From: Coriobacteriales bacterium
Lineage (GTDB): Bacteria > Actinomycetota > Coriobacteriia > Coriobacteriales > UBA8131
Reading direction: 5' to 3'
DNA: 7,089 nucleotides
Assembly (NCBI GenBank): GCA_031268525.1
Contig: JAIRXA010000023.1
Span: 1-7,089, forward strand
Shown here: positions 4,527 to 7,089 of the stretch, piece after piece
Numbering within the stretch: the first letter of the stretch is position 1
How the letters are laid out: every line of letters begins with the position of its first letter
Position numbers and translations under genes: made by a program
The notes under the pieces: generated by a model
The model's database searches: none
What the model was told of the DNA's origin: nothing
What the model saw: only the letters and a program-made list of their open reading frames with translations

Positions 4527-7089
4527 ATGACAATGGATACCAGGGAGCTTCAGGAAGCCTTCGCTAAGCTGAACGACAAACAGCGCCAAGCGGTCGAAAC
4601 CCTCGATGGCCCGGTGATGGTCGTCGCGGGCCCCGGCACCGGCAAGACTCAGCTCCTCAGTCTACGCGCCGCAAACATCTTGCGACAACGCGATGTTGGC
4701 CCCGATAAACTGCTCTGCCTGACCTTCACCGACGCCGGGGCCGAAGCCATGACCCGTCGACTGGTAAGCTTTCTGGGCCGCGAGGCCTATGGTATCACCG
4801 TCGCAACCTTTCACAGCTTCGCTAGCTCACTGCGCTCGGACTATCCGCAGTACTTCCGGCGCAGCGCTCAGGCCGTCCCGATCACCAATCTGCAGCGCTC
4901 ACGACTGGTTGACCAACTGCTTTGCCAGCTGCCCATCGACGATGCACTCTACCGTTGGACGAACAGCAGCCAGGCGCACCCCCACCTCAAGGCCCTGCTC
5001 GGTTTCATTCAGACCTTCAAGCGCTCGGGTTTGAGCCCTGAGCAGTTTCGAGCGATTATCGCCCAGAACCTCGATTTCATGGATTTTGTGTCGGACAGGA
5101 CCGATGCGCTCGCGCTCATGGCCACTCCCCTGACCGGATCGGCGGCTGCAAAAATTCATCTTGTGGAGCGACTTGAGCAGGCGGTTGCCACCCTACCCGC
5201 CACCGGGTCTGCCACCCTGCCCGCCGCAGTGCGGCAACCATTGCCCAGCACGCCGGGGATCTACCGTCCCTATCGGGATTATCTCGTGGCAGCTTTTGCC
5301 GAAACCGAACTCATCGACGGCGAAACGGGCAAAACGACAGGCTTACAAGAGCTCAGAAAGCGACTGTTTGTCAAGACCGACGATGGGCGCTTGGACTTCA
5401 AGGATCGCGCTGTCTGCCATACGGCACTCTCTGCGATAAAGCTCTATGAACGCTATCAGAATTACCTGCTTGAGCACGATCAGTATGATTTTGACGATAT
5501 GATCCTTGGCGCCACGCTTGCCATCGAGAGCTCTCCCGCACTTCAAGCCACCCTTCAAGATCGCTATCACTATATTCAAGTTGATGAATATCAAGATACC
5601 AATGGATCGCAGATGCGACTGGTCGAATTGCTCACCGAAGGACAAGAGGCCCCCAACATTCTGGTTGTCGGTGATGACGATCAGGCAATCATGCGTTTTC
5701 AGGGCGCAAGCGTAGAGTATATCCATCAGTTTGAGCAGGCTTACAACGGGGTGAAGCGCGTGGTGCTTCTGACCAACTACCGCTCCACCGCTCCCCTGAT
5801 CGAGCTTGGGCAGCAGCTTGCCCGTCAGATCGAGAAGCGCTCGGCAGCCAGCGCCACGGAGAAGAAATTGCAGGCCCCGCCTGACCGCATAGATCCGCCT
5901 CAAAGTTTCGTAGCTACCCACTATGCCAGCAAAGAGCTCCAGTACTTTGCCCTCGCGCGCGCTCTTCGCAGGCGCATTGACGATGGATTTCTCGATAACA
6001 GCACGCATCCCGGCGAGGAGATCGCGGTCATCTCACGTACCCATGAGCCCCTGCGTGCTTTGATTCCCTATCTCAAGCAGGCCGAGGTGGCCTTTAACTA
6101 CAGCTACACCACGACAGTCTCCCAGATACCATCGCTTCAAACCCTGCTGGTGCTGCTGAACTTTGTCGCAAAGCAGGCGCGGGCACACCCTGCCTATGCC
6201 GACGCTCGTCTGCCCGAGTTGCTGGTTGCTCCGCAATTTGGGCTTTCTGCGCGCGACTATCTGGGGTTCTTCTTTGAGTTTGATCGCCGCCATCTGAGCG
6301 AGGGCTGGCTGTCGGCTCTGGGGGCAAGCAAGAATCCCCGGCTCCGCAAGCTGCACGCCTGGCTTCTAGAGCTCATCGAGATGGCACTGACCGGACCGGT
6401 ACGCACGCTTATCCATAAGGCCGCAAAGCCCTGGTTTGCCTATTATCGAGAGCAGGCCGAGGATGATCCTTTGACGCTGGTAGAGTTCAACTATGGCGTA
6501 AAGGCGCTCCTTGATTTTGTGGAGGGCGAAGTGGGCGGCGCCGACCGCGGACTCAGCTCACCCGCACTGCGTCTGGCCGACATCACCGAGTGTTTTGCCG
6601 AGGCGGATCGTCTGGGTGTGGTGCTTGATGTCTCGCTACCGATCAAACGCGAGCGTGCGATCACCCTGACCAGCGCTCACAGCTCCAAGGGTTTGGAATA
6701 CGATCTGGTCTATCTCATGGATGCCGATGACGGGAACTGGCACAGGAGCGGAAGCGGGACTCCCCTGCTGACCGGCAATATGCTGTTTGGCACCGACAAA
6801 GACGCCGATGACGCGCGCCGATTGCTGTTCGTCGCACTGACTCGGGCCCGGAGCGAATTGGAGCTTATCACGGGGCCGGGTGGTATCGTGCGCGAGTTGT
6901 TGGATCTGCCCGAGGGTATGCTCATCGAGCGTGAAGGCGAACTTACCGTAGAGGAAATCGCCCTGCAGGCCGAGCGATCATGGGAAGACAGCTATCGTCT
7001 GGACACGGCCGAACTGCAGGCTCTGGCTCGCCCCGATATCGAGAAGATGAAGATGTCGTCGTCCCGACTCAACCAGTTTGTCGACTACC
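4527..7089 (+). CDS. UvrD/Rep-type SF1A ATP-dependent DNA helicase, 3' end cut by the window
   Basis: An ATP-driven 3'-5' DNA translocase of the kind acting in repair and recombination. The frame stays open for 854 codons to the window edge. All core motifs are seen: Q motif LNDKQRQAV (15-23), Walker A GPGTGKT (35-41, Lys40), Ia LTFTDAGAEAM, Ib ATFHSF, II VDEYQDTN (352-359), III VVGDDDQAIMRFQGA (380-394), IV LTNYRST (415-421), V TSAHSSKGLEYD (715-726) and VI VALTRAR (769-775). The last residues, MSSSRLNQFVDY (843-854), resemble the opening of the C-terminal PD-(D/E)XK nuclease-like domain found in some bacterial UvrD-like helicases, which would lie outside the window. Start: ATG 4527; ATG 4533 in the same frame is equally possible, and the ribosome site is weak (GAGAG region). 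Motif III has Ala-Ile-Met where Ser-Ile-Tyr is usual. The close spacing to the glycyl radical enzyme suggests co-transcription without an evident functional link. Confidence 0.93.
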   Translation, partial: MTMDTRELQEAFAKLNDKQRQAVETLDGPVMVVAGPGTGKTQLLSLRAANILRQRDVGPDKLLCLTFTDAGAEAMTRRLVSFLGREAYGITVATFHSFASSLRSDYPQYFRRSAQAVPITNLQRSRLVDQLLCQLPIDDALYRWTNSSQAHPHLKALLGFIQTFKRSGLSPEQFRAIIAQNLDFMDFVSDRTDALALMATPLTGSAAAKIHLVERLEQAVATLPATGSATLPAAVRQPLPSTPGIYRPYRDYLVAAFAETELIDGETGKTTGLQELRKRLFVKTDDGRLDFKDRAVCHTALSAIKLYERYQNYLLEHDQYDFDDMILGATLAIESSPALQATLQDRYHYIQVDEYQDTNGSQMRLVELLTEGQEAPNILVVGDDDQAIMRFQGASVEYIHQFEQAYNGVKRVVLLTNYRSTAPLIELGQQLARQIEKRSAASATEKKLQAPPDRIDPPQSFVATHYASKELQYFALARALRRRIDDGFLDNSTHPGEEIAVISRTHEPLRALIPYLKQAEVAFNYSYTTTVSQIPSLQTLLVLLNFVAKQARAHPAYADARLPELLVAPQFGLSARDYLGFFFEFDRRHLSEGWLSALGASKNPRLRKLHAWLLELIEMALTGPVRTLIHKAAKPWFAYYREQAEDDPLTLVEFNYGVKALLDFVEGEVGGADRGLSSPALRLADITECFAEADRLGVVLDVSLPIKRERAITLTSAHSSKGLEYDLVYLMDADDGNWHRSGSGTPLLTGNMLFGTDKDADDARRLLFVALTRARSELELITGPGGIVRELLDLPEGMLIEREGELTVEEIALQAERSWEDSYRLDTAELQALARPDIEKMKMSSSRLNQFVDY
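5187..5225. repeat. Imperfect tandem 15-bp repeats coding for an Ala/Pro/Thr linker in the helicase
   Basis: Bases 5187-5201 and 5211-5225 match at 14 of 15 positions (GCCACCCT-A/G-CCCGCC), 24 bases apart, so in frame. They encode ATLPA twice, separated by TGS, and are followed by AAVRQPLPSTPG. The segment (about residues 221-241) lies between motif Ib and motif II, where a flexible surface linker is plausible. The repeat probably arose by in-frame slippage. Confidence 0.65.

Noticed and set aside
2760..4589. 609-codon open frame antisense to the glycyl radical enzyme
   Set aside because: It mirrors the GC-rich codons of a clearly identified gene, has no recognisable domain or ribosome site, and the sense strand carries all the family motifs.
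5343..6008. 221-codon minus-strand frame inside the helicase
   Set aside because: It runs antisense to conserved helicase motifs II to IV and has no motif of its own.

Overview
The window looks like chromosomal DNA from an anaerobic bacterium. An oxygen-sensitive glycyl radical enzyme is the main metabolic gene, codon use in the long genes is fairly GC-rich, and there is a Gram-positive-type prepilin. An anaerobic Actinobacteriota/Coriobacteriia-like or Chloroflexota-like host would fit, but the sequence does not settle the taxon.

Layout. (1) Positions 1-257, minus strand: the N-terminal part of a trimeric-type purine nucleoside phosphorylase, running off the left edge. (2) 258-505: a divergent intergenic region with a possible minus-strand promoter (396-423) and a set of mutually exclusive hairpins (284-377) in the phosphorylase leader. 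(3) 506-940, plus strand: a small PadR-family regulator ending in Cys-Gly-Gly-His. (4) 941-2063: an accessory-looking, lower-GC segment. It holds a minus-strand type IV prepilin-like gene (1187-1783) flanked by two direct copies of a ~120-bp repeat (1003-1122 and 1823-1941; 77 of 78 bases identical in the core). The gene carries an 11-base homopolymer just after its best start codon and a second frame change near 1425-1433, so it cannot be read as one frame as written. (5) 2064-4514, plus strand: a full-length glycyl radical enzyme with a consensus Shine-Dalgarno site and a GTG start. (6) 4527 to the right edge, plus strand: a UvrD/Rep-type SF1A helicase, cut by the window where a C-terminal domain appears to begin.

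How the parts relate. The glycyl radical enzyme and the helicase are 12 bases apart on the same strand and are probably co-transcribed, although no shared job is obvious. No radical-SAM activase, which every glycyl radical enzyme needs, is visible in the window. The most unusual part is the pilin cassette. Its start codon, the G11 tract and the prepilin body are arranged so that a one-base gain (G12) or two-base loss (G9) would join a well-placed ATG to the class III signal peptide. That is the architecture of a slipped-strand phase-variation switch, but decay or sequence error are serious alternatives.
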